In this document: one piece after another, positions 12,265 to 23,656 of the stretch
Layout of the letters: every line of letters starts with the position of its first letter
Numbering within the stretch: position 1 is the first letter of the stretch
Assembly: GCA_000181795.3 (NCBI GenBank)
Contig: CM012955.1
Span: 14,703,322 to 14,736,970, forward strand
Length of the DNA stretch: 33,649 nucleotides
DNA from: Trichinella spiralis
Taxonomy: Eukaryota > Nematoda > Enoplea > Trichinellida > Trichinellidae
Direction: 5' to 3'
The notes under the pieces: model-generated
The model's database searches: none
Seen by the model: the letters and a program-made list of their open reading frames with translations, nothing else
Told to the model about the DNA's origin: nothing
Position numbers and translations under genes: made by a program

Positions 12265-12709
12265 TTTTTTACTCATTAGGTAGACCACATAAGTAACTGT
12301 ATCATCAAATATAAAATGCATGTAGCCTACAAAACAAATTATAATAAATAAAATTAAACCTGAACATCCTTAAACAACTGTAACATACAGCTTTTATAAA
12401 ATAATAACAAGAACATTCAACTGATAAAAGACATACAAAACAAACAACGTCTGTTGAAAGCTACCAGCACAAAAATAAAATAATCATTTCACACATCGTT
12501 CGAATTTATAAAATTAACTGATTTGCAAATAACTCGCCAAACAAATTATTCGCAAAAGTATTTTCTAACCAAAAAGCGTAAACTGAATTTTGAAAAAGTG
12601 ACTTAAAAACTGCAGAATTTCATAAATCTCATATTCATTATTTATGAAAAGTTTCAACAAATGTGAAAATTAATCTCAACAATAAAATGAACAAATAAAA
12701 CGCACATAC

Positions 12710-13113
12710 GCTTTTCATTTCAGATAAAAGTTTGCTCCAGTGGCGAATAAAAGCTGTGTGCTTCGCAACTGAAAATAGCAAACAAGAACAAAAATGCAAA
12801 TGATATTCAAAGAAATTAATTCAATCAATTTTTTACTTCGAAATTCTAACAAAGAAATATCTACTTCATTTTGTGTCACGTTATTCATTAGTGCTCGTTT
12901 CCATTGGAAGGTCAGATCCTTTCGACGGCCAAATTCAATGCTGAATAATTTTTTTACCGAATCAGGTACACTAAAATATGGTAATGCATTACACTGCAAA
13001 TCATTTCATACACCCGGTAATACAACATAACGTTTCAAGAGCTTTCACTGATTCTTACTCCGCTTTTAGTTGTTTGATGTCAACATGTGGCAGCCAGGGT
13101 GTGGAATCGTGTG
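12710..13113 (-). CDS. mitochondrial small-subunit ribosomal protein uS15m, partial
   Basis: Minus-strand exons 13113-13059 (HDSTPWLPHVDIKQLKA), 12970-12837 and 12768-12710 join in phase. The central exon reads VPDSVKKLFSIEFGRRKDLT, then ALMNNVTQNEVDISLLEFR, and the next IAKHTAFIRHWSKLLSEMKS. This matches the helix-turn core of mitochondrial S15 (MRPS15), which binds the small-subunit rRNA: a LFSLE-like helix, a spacer, then the (S)LEARIAxLTxxIRxxxxHL helix. An extra 5' exon near 13229-13182 (SRDVNFKR) fits in phase but is weak. The start codon and the C-terminal third (usual KRYLLMLIxxRRKLLxYLR region) were not found downstream, so the gene may be incomplete or have a distant last exon. Confidence 0.6.
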
Positions 13114-13309
13114 CTTTATTAAAATATCATCTGGAAAAATCTGTATATGAAAATTTACTTTCCTTACAATTTCAATCATGCACGTCCCACCTCTCTTAAA
13201 ATTAACGTCACGGCTAACTGAAACCATTTCCAACCAAATTTCACCCAACCTGCCAATATATCCCTGAGCTAGAGGAACACTAAGAGCAAGGTTTCCATAA
13301 CAAGTAGGA

Positions 13310-13412
13310 TCGGCCTGTTTTGGATCAACAGCGGATCTTCAAATATTATACCACTTGAATCGATTATACCATGAAACAGCTGAAGCTCAGAAATCTAGAC
13401 TGAACAAACCAT
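13310..13412 (+). CDS. candidate exon fragment at start of duplication copy 2
   Basis: A plus-strand open stretch reads GSACFGSTADLQILYHLNRL, then YHETAEAQKSRLNKP and TGA at 13410-13412. It has protein-like composition and follows an AAG that could be an acceptor. It overlaps the start of the duplicated arm; the equivalent place in copy 1 (around 9218-9270) is open in a different frame. It may be the 3' end of an unrelated gene caught at the duplication edge. Not recognised. Confidence 0.25.
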
Positions 13413-14244
13413 GAGCGAGGCATATTGAAAAAAATAAAACAAATTTACGGTCTATGAAAGCAAATTGAAACAAAGATGAATTAAAAAAGAATATTTGAAG
13501 CGGTTGATTGCCAGAGTTTCGCTAATATCAAAAGATCACACTGAATGAAGAGGAATGTTCAAAAATAACAACAATATTTGCGCAAATAACTAAAATATAC
13601 AATTTCCATTTCCAAATCAAATTATTAAATAAATAACCATTCTTTTTTATAAAATAATTATTCTTTCGTTGAAATGTAAATGTTGTTACGGAGGAATATT
13701 AAATTACATACAATATTGTATTACCAAATAATTATCAGCCGTAAATGATTTTCAAGTATAATTAAAAAATTCTATCACAATTTCAATTTGAATTTAACTA
13801 TCAAATTTTGATTTCAATTTTCAAAGTAACATCAAAATATGATTCCAAAATTTATTACAAACTTAAAAAGTTTAACTGAAATATTTAAAAATTACAATGT
13901 ATTGAATTTTTGGTGACACTTTAAAATGACTTGAAAATTTACGTTTAAAGTTTAAAATTTTAAAAATGCAGTGAACAAGTTCTATTTTATCACAGTTATT
14001 TTCACGAGATACAGTCAAGTGTGCGCCATCTTTTTTTGCTCTGGTTGGTAAGTGCAACTGCCATTAAACTTTCAGTTTAATTATTAATTAATCGTATATG
14101 CTTAAGTGACGGTTTAATCGCTATTATTCGAACATAATTTCTGCAGTTCATACATAATCAAACTTTACTTTTAAGAACTGCTGCACCGAGATAAACGTAA
14201 GACGAGAATAAAGCATGTGTAGCAGTGCGGATCTTAAAAATAAA
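13377..14244. repeat. upstream arm of tandem duplication, copy 2
   Basis: Direct repeat of about 9218-10102. Bases 13934-14046 are identical to 9791-9903, and identity stays high from about 13560 to 14110. It holds the same CGCCATCTT motif and GTAAGT. It probably carries the promoter and 5' leader of copy 2. Confidence 0.75.
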
Positions 14245-15342
14245 ATGTCAGAAAATTATTCAGAAGACAAAGCTGAAAAAAATAAACCTGACGAGGAAGT
14301 TGGTACATCGCGGGGCACGCATCAGACGGATATATCCGAAGATGAAAAGGCTTTAAATAGATTCTTGGAAGTCGTGCTGCTGCGGTGTGATTTCGCGAGA
14401 AAGAAGAATAGAGATAATCATACGCAAGCTTGCGTAAAGTCTGATTCATCTTCATCGTACATTCCAAAATTGACAGTGGTTTTTGATTTGGTAAATTAAC
14501 TTGATTGAATATCTTTCTGAAATTCCAAATGTTGCTAAAATTTCATTTTTAAGGATTCGACATTGGTTCATTCAACAAACGAGAAACTCTTTCCTGCACA
14601 GCTGTGTCTGCCGTCCGGAAATGTAAATATGCAAAGTGTAATTTTCAAAATTACCAAAATCCCAAACTATTTTCAGGGTTACACGGCGATCCGACCCTAT
14701 TGCGATACACTGTTGAAAAACCTACGGCCAAAGTGTCAAATAATGATATTTAGTTTAGGTTGCGAGTCGTATGTAAATGAAGTCCGTGACCTTCTTGATC
14801 CAAATGGGGAATATTTTGAGTAATAATCTCATGTGACCTTTCAAAATCTGCTTTGGCAGAAAGCTTGCGCATAAATTTTATAGTTTTCTTTTTTTCATAC
14901 CTTTTCAGCAAAATCTTGAGCAGAAATAGCTGCATCGAGGTTTTTAATTTCTGCTCCAAAGATCTTGTAAAAACTGGGACAGATTTGAAACGAACTGTCT
15001 TGATTGATGACAGACTGCAGTCATTTATACCTCAGGTAGACAAATCGTGTATATATTGTAATTCGACTAAGTGAATTAACCTTTCCCCTAGTATAGCCTT
15101 ACAATGGGATACCCATACAGCCCTGGACTGGGCAAGAAGATGATACAGAGCTGATGAAGATGGAGGAACTGATAATGGAGCTGATAGAAGAAGTATAGCT
15201 TAACATTCGATTGAAATTTATAAATCAATTAATCTATTTCAATTTAATTTAGAAAGATGTACGTGTATTTTTGAAGCAGAGATACAACCTAGGGAAAAAA
15301 ATTAGATCTGATTACCTGCGTAACTTTACTCGTGTTCGGTAA
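14245..15342 (+). CDS. FCP1/SCP-type HAD phosphatase, copy 2
   Basis: Tandem paralogue of the gene at 10103-11119. Exons 14245-14490, 14554-14622, 14677-14819, 14909-15035, 15097-15192 and 15253-15342 give 256 aa. Exons 2-5 have exactly the same lengths (69, 143, 127, 96) and phases as in copy 1. Catalytic motifs are kept: VVFDL|DSTLVHS, Ser in IFSLG, Lys in LKRT and LIDD. IRPY replaces IRPH, and the C-terminus is 16 residues longer (ends YLRNFTRVR). I chose the ATG at 14245 because MSENYSEDKAEKNKPDEE lines up with MDELNANTSDEKKPEEE of copy 1; an ATG at 14215 is also in frame and would add 10 residues. An AATAAA lies at about 15393. Divergence from copy 1 is high for a tandem pair with near-identical upstream DNA. 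Confidence 0.85.
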
Positions 15343-16077
15343 AATGTCAAAAATATTTTAATGGAGCTGTTTCGATGTAATATCTGTTATATAATAAAAA
15401 TAAAAATAATAATAATAATAATAATAAAGATATGCCTTTTGTCATTTACCTTTTCAATATAATCTTTTAAATTTCCACTTATATTGACTATATTGAGTTT
15501 GAAAATTAAAATAAATTTCAGTAAATAACCTTTCGATGAAAAAAACTATTATCCAATGAACTGTGTTGTATAATGACAGTTGACTTTTTCACACTCATTG
15601 GCAGCTTTCAATTTTGCTTTACTCCTTGAGTGGCACAGTTTGCTGTAAACAATGCTGGTTCTACCATGTCACCCAATGGCCACACCATTTTCAAAGGTGT
15701 ACTAAAACATGCTCACACTGGGCTATTTTGAGTCTAACACTTTACATGTCTACATATTTTGTTCATATCTCTACACGAAACAGGGCGTTGAACTTTAGGA
15801 TCTTGATCAGCACGCTTTTTCTACATATCAAAGTATAGCAAATGTTTTAATTGCTCGGTCTGTAATATTTGCGAACAATCTGATGAATAGAAAAACCAAG
15901 TTTAACGATATCCAACTTTGAAAACAATATAAACTTCAATATCTTCCCAATGCAATTTCTAAATATGTGCAATGGAAATTTTGCACCCCCCCATCAAAAT
16001 AAATGAGTGCAATTTTAAAGTTAAACAACAAGTATCATACGCATTGGAGATACGCAAGAAGATTAAACAACCAATAG
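15343..16077. other. intergenic, no gene seen
   Basis: AT-rich sequence with an (AAT)n microsatellite at about 15405-15427. No supported gene. The 3' ends of the flanking genes converge here. Confidence 0.5.
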
Positions 16078-16793
16078 TTAAATGAGAATGAAATGAATTA
16101 ATACTTGTCCAAAAATGAAAAAAGAATACAAATTAAGAATTTTCCGGACGAAGTGGGATGGGATCAGTTCAGGTTGGTAAACCACCGGTGTCGATGAGCA
16201 AGCTTCGCACAGGGGATGAGTACACGGTCGCATGATTGACCTGTACAATATTCTTCAGACAGTGAACAGATGAAGAAAAAAGTACTACTTGAATAATATT
16301 CCAGTAATCAGAACCTCTTCGTTCACATGAATCAATTACAATTTATATCTTATATTGCAAGTAAACAAATTTCGTTTGAGATAATTAATTAATTAGCGAT
16401 ATCAAGTTATTCCAGTTGCCGGTCAACTGAACCCACCAACTATTTAAATCTATTCACATACCTGAATGGAGATGCGCTCATTGGAATCACCTCTTAGAAG
16501 CGGCTTCTGCACTGTAGCGAATGTTTGTATACTCACGTCCAGTGTCTTCAATACGCTTGAAAAAAAATTAATTAATTAATTAATGAAAAAGAAAGTTTTA
16601 TAAAAATAAATATTAAAATAAAATAGAATGCAATCATTCACTTTGTGCTCATGAAGCAATTTTGCGAACGCGTCGATGTAGTAAAGCACCAAAATAAATA
16701 GAAACTTGTACTGAGCTTCCGTTTGGACTGTTACTGATCGTTGTGATCGAAGCATCTGCACTGCGCGTCGAATGTCAATCGTGCATTGCAAAC
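16078..16793 (-). CDS. SHP-2/corkscrew-like protein tyrosine phosphatase, C-terminal exons only
   Basis: Exon 16793-16642 reads GLQCTIDIRRAVQMLRSQRS, then TVQTEAQYKF and an aromatic helix. This is the end of a classical PTP domain, with the Q-loop QTEAQYxF as in SHP-2 (MVQTEAQYRF). Exon 16555-16491 reads RIEDTGREYTNIRYSAEAAS, matching the SHP-2 tail GHEYTNIKYS, whose Tyr is a known GRB2-type phosphosite (Tyr542 in human). The frame then meets TGA at 16489-16487, or splices at AG|GTGATT to a tail exon at 16240-16078 (IMRPCTHPLCEACSSTPVVY, then QPELIPS), which fits in phase but is tentative. The P-loop (HCSAGxGRTG), WPD and SH2 exons were not found upstream to 20.9 kb. Either a very long intron or a gene fragment is implied. 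Confidence 0.7.
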
Positions 16794-17163
16794 CTTAAAA
16801 AAGTAGAAATTAGCATATTCTCAAGAAAAAAATGCTGATAATACAGCATCAAAATAATACCAACACATAAGTTCTTACAAGATGCAAACTTATTTATAAA
16901 AATGTGTCAGGAATGAAGAATCAGAAGTGAATCAGTGAGGAATAATAAATAATAAATGAAGATATAAAATGTGTCTTCCTGAATCATTGCAGGGGTACGA
17001 ATCGGATATAACCACATTGCTAAAACTTCGTGAACGGATAATGATACTGATCAGATGATGCTATAATATTCCTACAAAAATACAACTTTCATTAGCACTG
17101 TGAGTATTGCTACGATATGTATTCACTACCGCACTGATAAAATTCTATTTCACATTAATAATC

Positions 17164-17523
17164 ATGCATATTATGATATACCTATTAAATACTCATACAT
17201 GCCATATTTAAATTGCAAACCCTAGATAAATATACATAATTGCCACACGTCAGATAGCATAAACGTATCTCATACTAATCATCATATACATAATGGCTCA
17301 TCCGCCTTCTTATATACTTGTTTATCACAAATCTAAAGTTCACATACACATCTAATAAAATAATGTGAATCAGTTACACTTTACACTCTAAATTATACAT
17401 TTGTTTTGAATAATGTGCAACCGCCAGTACCCATCACTACTGGTGTAAATGAGCGTTCGGCGGTTGCTTGCTGGTATATTACATGCAACCTATATCAAAT
17501 AGTATGCATATTATAATATACCT
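17164..17523. repeat. 20-bp direct repeat bracketing a GC-rich hairpin
   Basis: ATGCATATTATGATATACCT at 17164-17183 recurs with one change at 17504-17523. Between them, 17417-17425 (GCAACCGCC) pairs with 17459-17467 (GGCGGTTGC). Inside that stem, CCAGTA (17424-17429) can pair with TACTGG (17438-17443). The hairpin is GC-rich in an otherwise about 25% GC neighbourhood. It could be a small transposon relic or a structured RNA; I cannot tell which. Confidence 0.4.
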
Positions 17524-18536
17524 TCTAAAATCACATCCCACTTTAAAAGTGGGACTTTGTGATAAAAACCTATTTGGTGGTATCACACCACATTTCGTAT
17601 TCTCGTCAACTTTTTATTAATTATTTTATCGTAATAAAATGTTGGGTTTTGATCATTTTTTTTCCGTCTAACACAAACATGCAGCCTTATGCCCAGGAAT
17701 TTCTGCTTGGCTTCTTCACTACTGGAACTTATTGTCTAATGTGTTTTGTAATTCATTGCTATGCATAATTATATTTTTAATGCCAATTATTCAGTTTTAT
17801 TAGATTTATTTTTATGGATATTTTTAGATTCCTGTATAAAAAGTCATATTTTATACAGTCGTCTCTCAGCATTTGCGAATTTCAAAACCGTCAGAAAGAT
17901 AAATGCTATTTTGTATATTTCTAAAAAGACATATGATAAATATCAAAATGTATTGTTCATACATGCAGTGGATTTGCAGGTCCAGTGCAATGGTGTTTCC
18001 GTTTATGAGGCTCAACAATAAAGCAGTTGTGATATCGAGTTAACCAAATTGGGAGGCTTAGTAACTGCTACTAATGCTAACATGAGAAAGATAAAAGCAT
18101 TAGAGTGAACGGAAAGGAAGCGATGCAAACGGGAGACTTAACATTTATTTCAAATAATGAAATTTTAATCAAAATACATGAAAATAAATAAATTATAGAT
18201 ACTGAAATCAAAAAAATGTGGAATATCGATTTCCTGCTCAACACTTTTCCATATATTTATGTTAAAACTATAGAAAGGGCTTAGATAAACGAAGTCTTTT
18301 CGGAACCAAAAAAAATAACTATGGTATCAAAATGTGCAGAATAGCGTGCTCTACTCAAGTCTGCAATTTGTTTTGCGAATTTTACAAAACTAAGTCCACA
18401 TTAAAAAAAAAACTGAAAAATGACAATTTTTTAACGAAAATTTTGTCGCATTTTTTGCCAATAAAATGCTTTAAAATCATTAAAATTGGAAATACTTTGA
18501 TACCATCATGTACAGAATTTTTCGAACTATCCAATA

Positions 18537-18617
18537 AAATAAATTTCATAAAAATTGAACATACTAATTCCAGCTTTTTACACGTGTTTTTCTAAAGTGG
18601 GGTGGGGCCCACCCCAA
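18537..18617. repeat. dispersed repeat, copy B, ending in a palindrome
   Basis: Matches copy A at 7456-7533. This copy runs into TGGGGTGGGGCCCACCCCA, a near-perfect inverted repeat. It is probably a short non-autonomous DNA transposon end. Confidence 0.5.
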
Positions 18618-20969
18618 CAATCCAACAACGTACATATCGCCAACAATCCATCAAAGGGTTAACTTAAAAAGTATCAGCTGATTATTAAAACTTTTGGCGG
18701 AAAAGGAAAGTCAGCTAATCGCCGTATAAATTTTGACGTAGCATAATACTCAAAAGTAAGCATTTGTTTTCTGAAACGGCACTATTTTCACGTTATTAAT
18801 ATTTCATTCATTACAGTGTGGAAGAAATAATTCAAACTGTTATCAGGAAAATTATATAATGGATCAAGTTATAAGTTTCACTTCAGGGTTTTAGTTTAAG
18901 TTTTAGTAAGCTAGAAAATAATATCGAATGATATATGGAAGGAATATAATTTACTAAAATGTTAAAATTACTTACAATGCAGTTGTGGCATTGTAGTTTT
19001 GGATTATTTCCAACTTACAGCAATGCATGGAAAACAATCTCTTGAGATAAACATTCAGCCTTTCACCGCCCCCATTCGCCATTTTTAGTGAGGTGGTTAA
19101 CAATGAATACTGACGTCATCAGTATGAAGAGATGTAGCGTAGAAAAGCGAGTAGAGTGAATAATCAGCGCGGTGGTTGACCTAATTGCTGAGCTGAGCAG
19201 GGCAGTTTATTCTTTTTGCTAATATTTGAATTTTTCATTGAGAAATCATTAAATTCATTAAATTTCATTACATGCTTCATTTTCATTGATTACTGCTAAA
19301 CTGCCTGAAGATTTCGACAGAAATGCTCTACTGCAGGGGTTCTTAAATTTTGGGTCGAGTCCCAATGGTTCAGAATAATCATGCGAACCATATATCCATC
19401 CTTCAGCGTTGTTGGCTTTCTAAATGGAAAAGCTCATCTTCAGCTATCACGCATCGTTTCACGACTATTGCGTGAGCAGAATCTAAAATAATGGGCATCG
19501 CTGAGGTTCCTGCTACTCAAAATAACTACTCAGATGAGCACGGGGTACGACATAAGCGCACCATTGCTAAACCAATGACCGCTACTGAAGCTGCTGATAT
19601 TTCCATTATTTAATGAAACCATCGCTTCACTACTGACAAAACATGAATTCTAGGAAAATAATTTGCATGCTCGAAAAGCAACACTCCTGCAGAGCTAAAC
19701 GACCTATCGTAACCGCATTAAATTTCAAGGCTGAATTACCTTTATTTTGGGAAAATCATTTTTAATGTGGCTCAAGAAATTATTCATATGCTCAGTCAGT
19801 TCAAATGTTTCAGCATTGTTCACTTATTTTATTTATAATCTACTGCTGCAATTGTATCCTTTGATAATGCCGTCAAATTACGGATTCAGTTGTACATTTT
19901 AAATCAATCATAATCTGATAAAAATAAAAGGAACTTGTATAAATAAGCGATTTCGCATTGTTGAGAACCATCTCCGTTTTATGCTGTTTTACAAAACGCT
20001 TTCGACGAATAATAATAAAATAAACAAAAAAATCAATTTTATTCATACTAACCTGGCTTTGCAATTACAATGGCAATTCAACTTACAAACTGCACACTAT
20101 TAGTCCAAAATTATTACAAATGAATACTCCGTAGCAAAGAAATAGAATTCATATGCAAATTTTGATTTCGTTCGTTCCTGCTTATAATTATGATCAATGC
20201 CTATTATTGGTGCAAACTGAATGCGGAAAAACGTATATGCGTATCAAGAATGCACGTATCATTGCAAAACATGGACTTTTGTGTTGTCTGTGATCTTTCC
20301 ATCAGAGAATCACTTAATGCTGTTCGAAATGTCCGTTTTGACATTTTCACAACAACAGAAACCTTGTTCTAGTGCTATTTCATAATGTCTAAATCTGTCT
20401 AAATCCCGCTAATTCATAGTGCTATATGAATAGCTTTTAAAATTTATTTTTCAAAAATCGAAAATAATATTTCTCAAAAAAGTTGATTCATTTTGACTAG
20501 AGATTTTCAGAAAAGATATTTGAATGTCAGGCAGGACATTGTCCATTGAAGTATTACTAGCGGAAAAATGTAATTAAAAAAATCTCATAATGCGTCGAAA
20601 TAAATGTGATAAATGTGTTTTACAAATGTGATCAGATAAGCGTCTGTGAATATTGATATGAAGAAGGAAAAGGATTTTTCTTTTTTTTAAAGTGCATTCA
20701 TTTGAAACGCTATTATGCACTGGGCAAAAAATGTAATTGATAAAAAGAGATGAATAAATAAATAATTGTTGGAAATTTTGAGATACATGCACAAAATGAA
20801 ATAGAAATGTTCCACTGCATACACTGGCAAAGTGCACTATAGACGTGTAAATAATTGAAGCTTGAAGTTTGAATTGAAAAGAAAAGGTATGCAAGAAAGA
20901 TTAGTAATAGCAAAATTATCTGCTGCATCGCACCGAATTCGAAGGACAGAAAATACGTCTGCTGACAAA

Positions 20970-22968
20970 TCAAAACCAACATAATTCTTTACTAGTGTCA
21001 GCGGGTGCAAAATGAGTAGAAACATCGAGTCCTATAAAGTAAAAATGGAAAAAGGGATCAAACAAAATACGATTTTCTGAAATTGAATAAATAAATAAAT
21101 AAAGTATACGTATACCGCTCTGATTGATATGGTGCGAAAGATCACGATTGCTGCAGTCCGGTAAAAGATACCAGTCACTTCTCAGACCGGCGTATTGCCC
21201 AGACTGTGCTAGCAGATTGTGGTGATGGTGATGATGGGCCACGGGTTTTGTAAGGCCCAACAGATGCTGATACGTTTGTTCCTTGACGTTGAAATGGGTA
21301 CCGTCGGCGGAACCATAGGCGGTGGCATGAGAAGAAGAAGCCGGCAATACGCTTCTGGACGGTGCTTGACCAGCTGCGGCGTAGGATGTCCAAAACGAAT
21401 GATTGGCTGCGGTGGAACGGATCAATGATGGATAAGTATCGTGAAAATAAGTCATCGAGTTTTGCAACGAAACCCCAACCGAAGGTTTCATCGTATTGTC
21501 ACTGGCGGATGCGAGCTGATTACGAAAGCAACGATTGTAATTTTGATTCCAAAAGCTCGGAGGAAAGTTTCGATAATGTCTACCGCCTGTTGTAACAAAA
21601 TAAGATAAAAAACAAAATTTAAATGAAACAATAAATTCCTTCACGAAATTTGTTTCAATAAAAATCCCCTTTTCTGAATAAATTGAAATCAAGGAAATTA
21701 ATGAAAAGAATACATTTTTTCCAAAATGGTGAAAATTTCAAATATTTCTTCTTCTAATGTTACTTGTGGAAAGAAGAAATTATTAGGCTCAAATATGTAC
21801 AGTACAAAGCAACGTTTCAAAGATGATCTTCACTTATTATGAACAAGTGCAAAATAAAACTGCTTCCTGAACAATCAATTAATTCATCGTATTTGTTTTA
21901 TTTAATCGAATGTTGTTGTATCGAATCAATTTTCCAATCAAATCAATCAGATTAAAATTGATTATTCATTTAATTCATATTTACAATGAGCATTCAACAA
22001 AAAAAAATAAAACAATAATAAAATGATTTTGATTTTGGAAAAATAATAAAACACAGCTGAATGTTGATATTATGAAATGTGGCTTAGTTTTCAATTAAAT
22101 TTCCTTGCTACAGATGCAATTGATGTCAGCTTTGCTTGTATTGCAATGCTATTTTTGCATTTGTCCTGCATTTGCATAAATTGCGTCAGTAATATTTGAT
22201 TATAAAATTGGGAAAACCAAAAACTGCACTGCTATCGCATGTAGCATATGCAGAAATACAGTCGATTTGGAATGATTTCAAATTGTTTCGTAAGCCTATA
22301 GCAAATCATCTGCAGCAATTTACAAATAAAAACAAAAATTCCTCGTGTAATGATTCAGTATTTCGTCTTCTTTCGATACATATTTGAAAAATTTGCTCAA
22401 ATTTGAATATTAAAGTTTGAATTAAATGAACAACTAAATTGAAGAAGAACTGTCCTATTTTTCAAAGTGAACATACCAAACACAAACGTAGAAAATTAAT
22501 AACTTTCCAATGAATTGATCATATTGAAAAGTGATTAAAATTAAAGCGTAATTTTAAAAATAAAAACGGAAGAAAAAACATTTCCTATTTTGACTTTTTG
22601 CTCAAATAGGTTCAGCGTAAACGAATTTTCAAATTGCTCTTCAATGAAAGTTTGGTAAAGGGTAATGCAACGGATAAATTATTATTATTATCATTTTCAC
22701 CATCAGCAGAGGAAAATAAATTAGCAAAATAAGAAAAAAACAAAGAGAAAGAAGAAGATGTTCACGTTTGTTTACCCTTTCCGCTGAGTGATTTTGTAAA
22801 ATGCTCGTCAAGCTGACCAGCAAGATCACCGTCAGTGTAGGTAAGAAGAACACAGTTGGCACTCAGATATTGGACTCGTGGAAGCGGTTGCAGATCAGCA
22901 GCTGCGTAATAAAGCGATGATGCATCAAAATGACATTTCGAGCCGACGACGTTCGTGTCCACTTGCAT
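20970..22968 (-). CDS. vestigial-like TONDU-domain transcription cofactor (VGLL family)
   Basis: Partner of TEAD/Scalloped transcription factors in the nucleus. Exons 22968-22776, 21586-21116 and 21031-20970 join in phase to 241 aa. Residues about 33-60 form the TONDU domain: VQYLSANCVLLTYTDGDL, then DEHFTKSLS, matching the family consensus (ANCVLFTYFxGDIxxxVDEHFxRAL) apart from Phe to Leu in the VLFTY motif. Just after the exon 1 junction comes RNFPPSFWNQNY, like the FPPSFWNxxY motif of VGLL2/3. The rest is low-complexity, rich in Ser, Ala, His and Gln, with a run of six His. Exon 3 is short and ends SKELCWF. Exon 2 can also be read through its donor in the same frame to the same stop, giving a longer tail if intron 2 is kept. 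Intron 1 is 1.19 kb. Confidence 0.85.
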
Positions 22969-23656
22969 GGTAATTTGGTCAGAAGAGAGAAATTTTCAAA
23001 GTATCCAATCCAATTGTCCAATTAGTCGAGTTTGTCATCGAAGTGGAGAATGGCAACAATGACCACGAAAGCTCACAATCAGAAAATCGGCAGATCCACT
23101 ACAACAAACAAGCACCATAATCTCCAGTGCATAATTATCATCTCAGCATATATTTCGATTATGTGAGGTCAGTGAACGTTGAACAGCGATGCAAAATTGT
23201 GAAATTTTCATCTCAGTCGACACCAGTGGCCATATTTTCGTCCAATTGATTGGCACAGCCGCGCGACCATATCCATCAACGTTGAACCATATCATTTGAC
23301 ACAGGCGAGCAAAACGCTGCCCAGACTGATGATATTTTGCATAACGTGCTTGTCGTCAATCAACGTCTTTAACTCTTTAGACAAGACGACAGCAAAAATG
23401 CTAACAACACAACTCGCATGATGATCATGGTTCAAGTTTAGACTTCGTCTGCTTCTTTACAATTTCATTGCTTTGTTTCCGGTTTTTTTTAAAATTACTC
23501 TGCTACACATTTGATTACACATAATACATAAAAAAATATAAATAAATAAAAAAATATATTTATTTATTCATTTTTCTATGTTTACTAAATATTTTCCTCA
23601 CAATTCAAGCAACTATTTGAATTGTTACTTTCAAAAAAACACCATATAAAACCAAA
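22969..23656. other. intergenic; probable promoter region of the vestigial-like gene
   Basis: No gene seen. It lies between the 3' end of the Tat-SF1 gene and the start of the vestigial-like gene, both minus strand. TTTATTTATT at 23559-23568 gives overlapping AATAAA signals on the minus strand about 90 nt after the Tat-SF1 stop, likely its polyadenylation site. The part 22970-23450 is richer in GC than the flanks and probably holds the leader and promoter of the downstream gene. Confidence 0.5.

Larger units (their letters stand above)
16794..20969. other. about 4.2 kb without a recognisable gene
   Basis: I scanned both strands for the missing tyrosine phosphatase exons and saw none. The region holds a hairpin with flanking direct repeat (17164-17523), a perfect 8-bp stem CCCACTTT/AAAGTGGG near 17540, a dispersed repeat (18537-18617), a CRE palindrome TGACGTCA at 19111-19118, and a hAT-like terminal motif (CAGGGGTTCTTAAATTTTGG) at 19334. 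It may be a long intron of the phosphatase gene. The end near 20900 probably contains the 3' untranslated region of the vestigial-like gene. Confidence 0.5.

Noticed and set aside
19480-19612. Plus-strand short frame starting MGIAEVPATQNNYSDEHG.
   Set aside because: Too short, no family resemblance; at most a decayed transposon remnant near the hAT-like motif.
20574-20982. Minus-strand frames of 89 and 106 codons.
   Set aside because: Low-complexity Phe/Ile/Ser-rich translations downstream of the vestigial-like stop; most likely 3' untranslated sequence.
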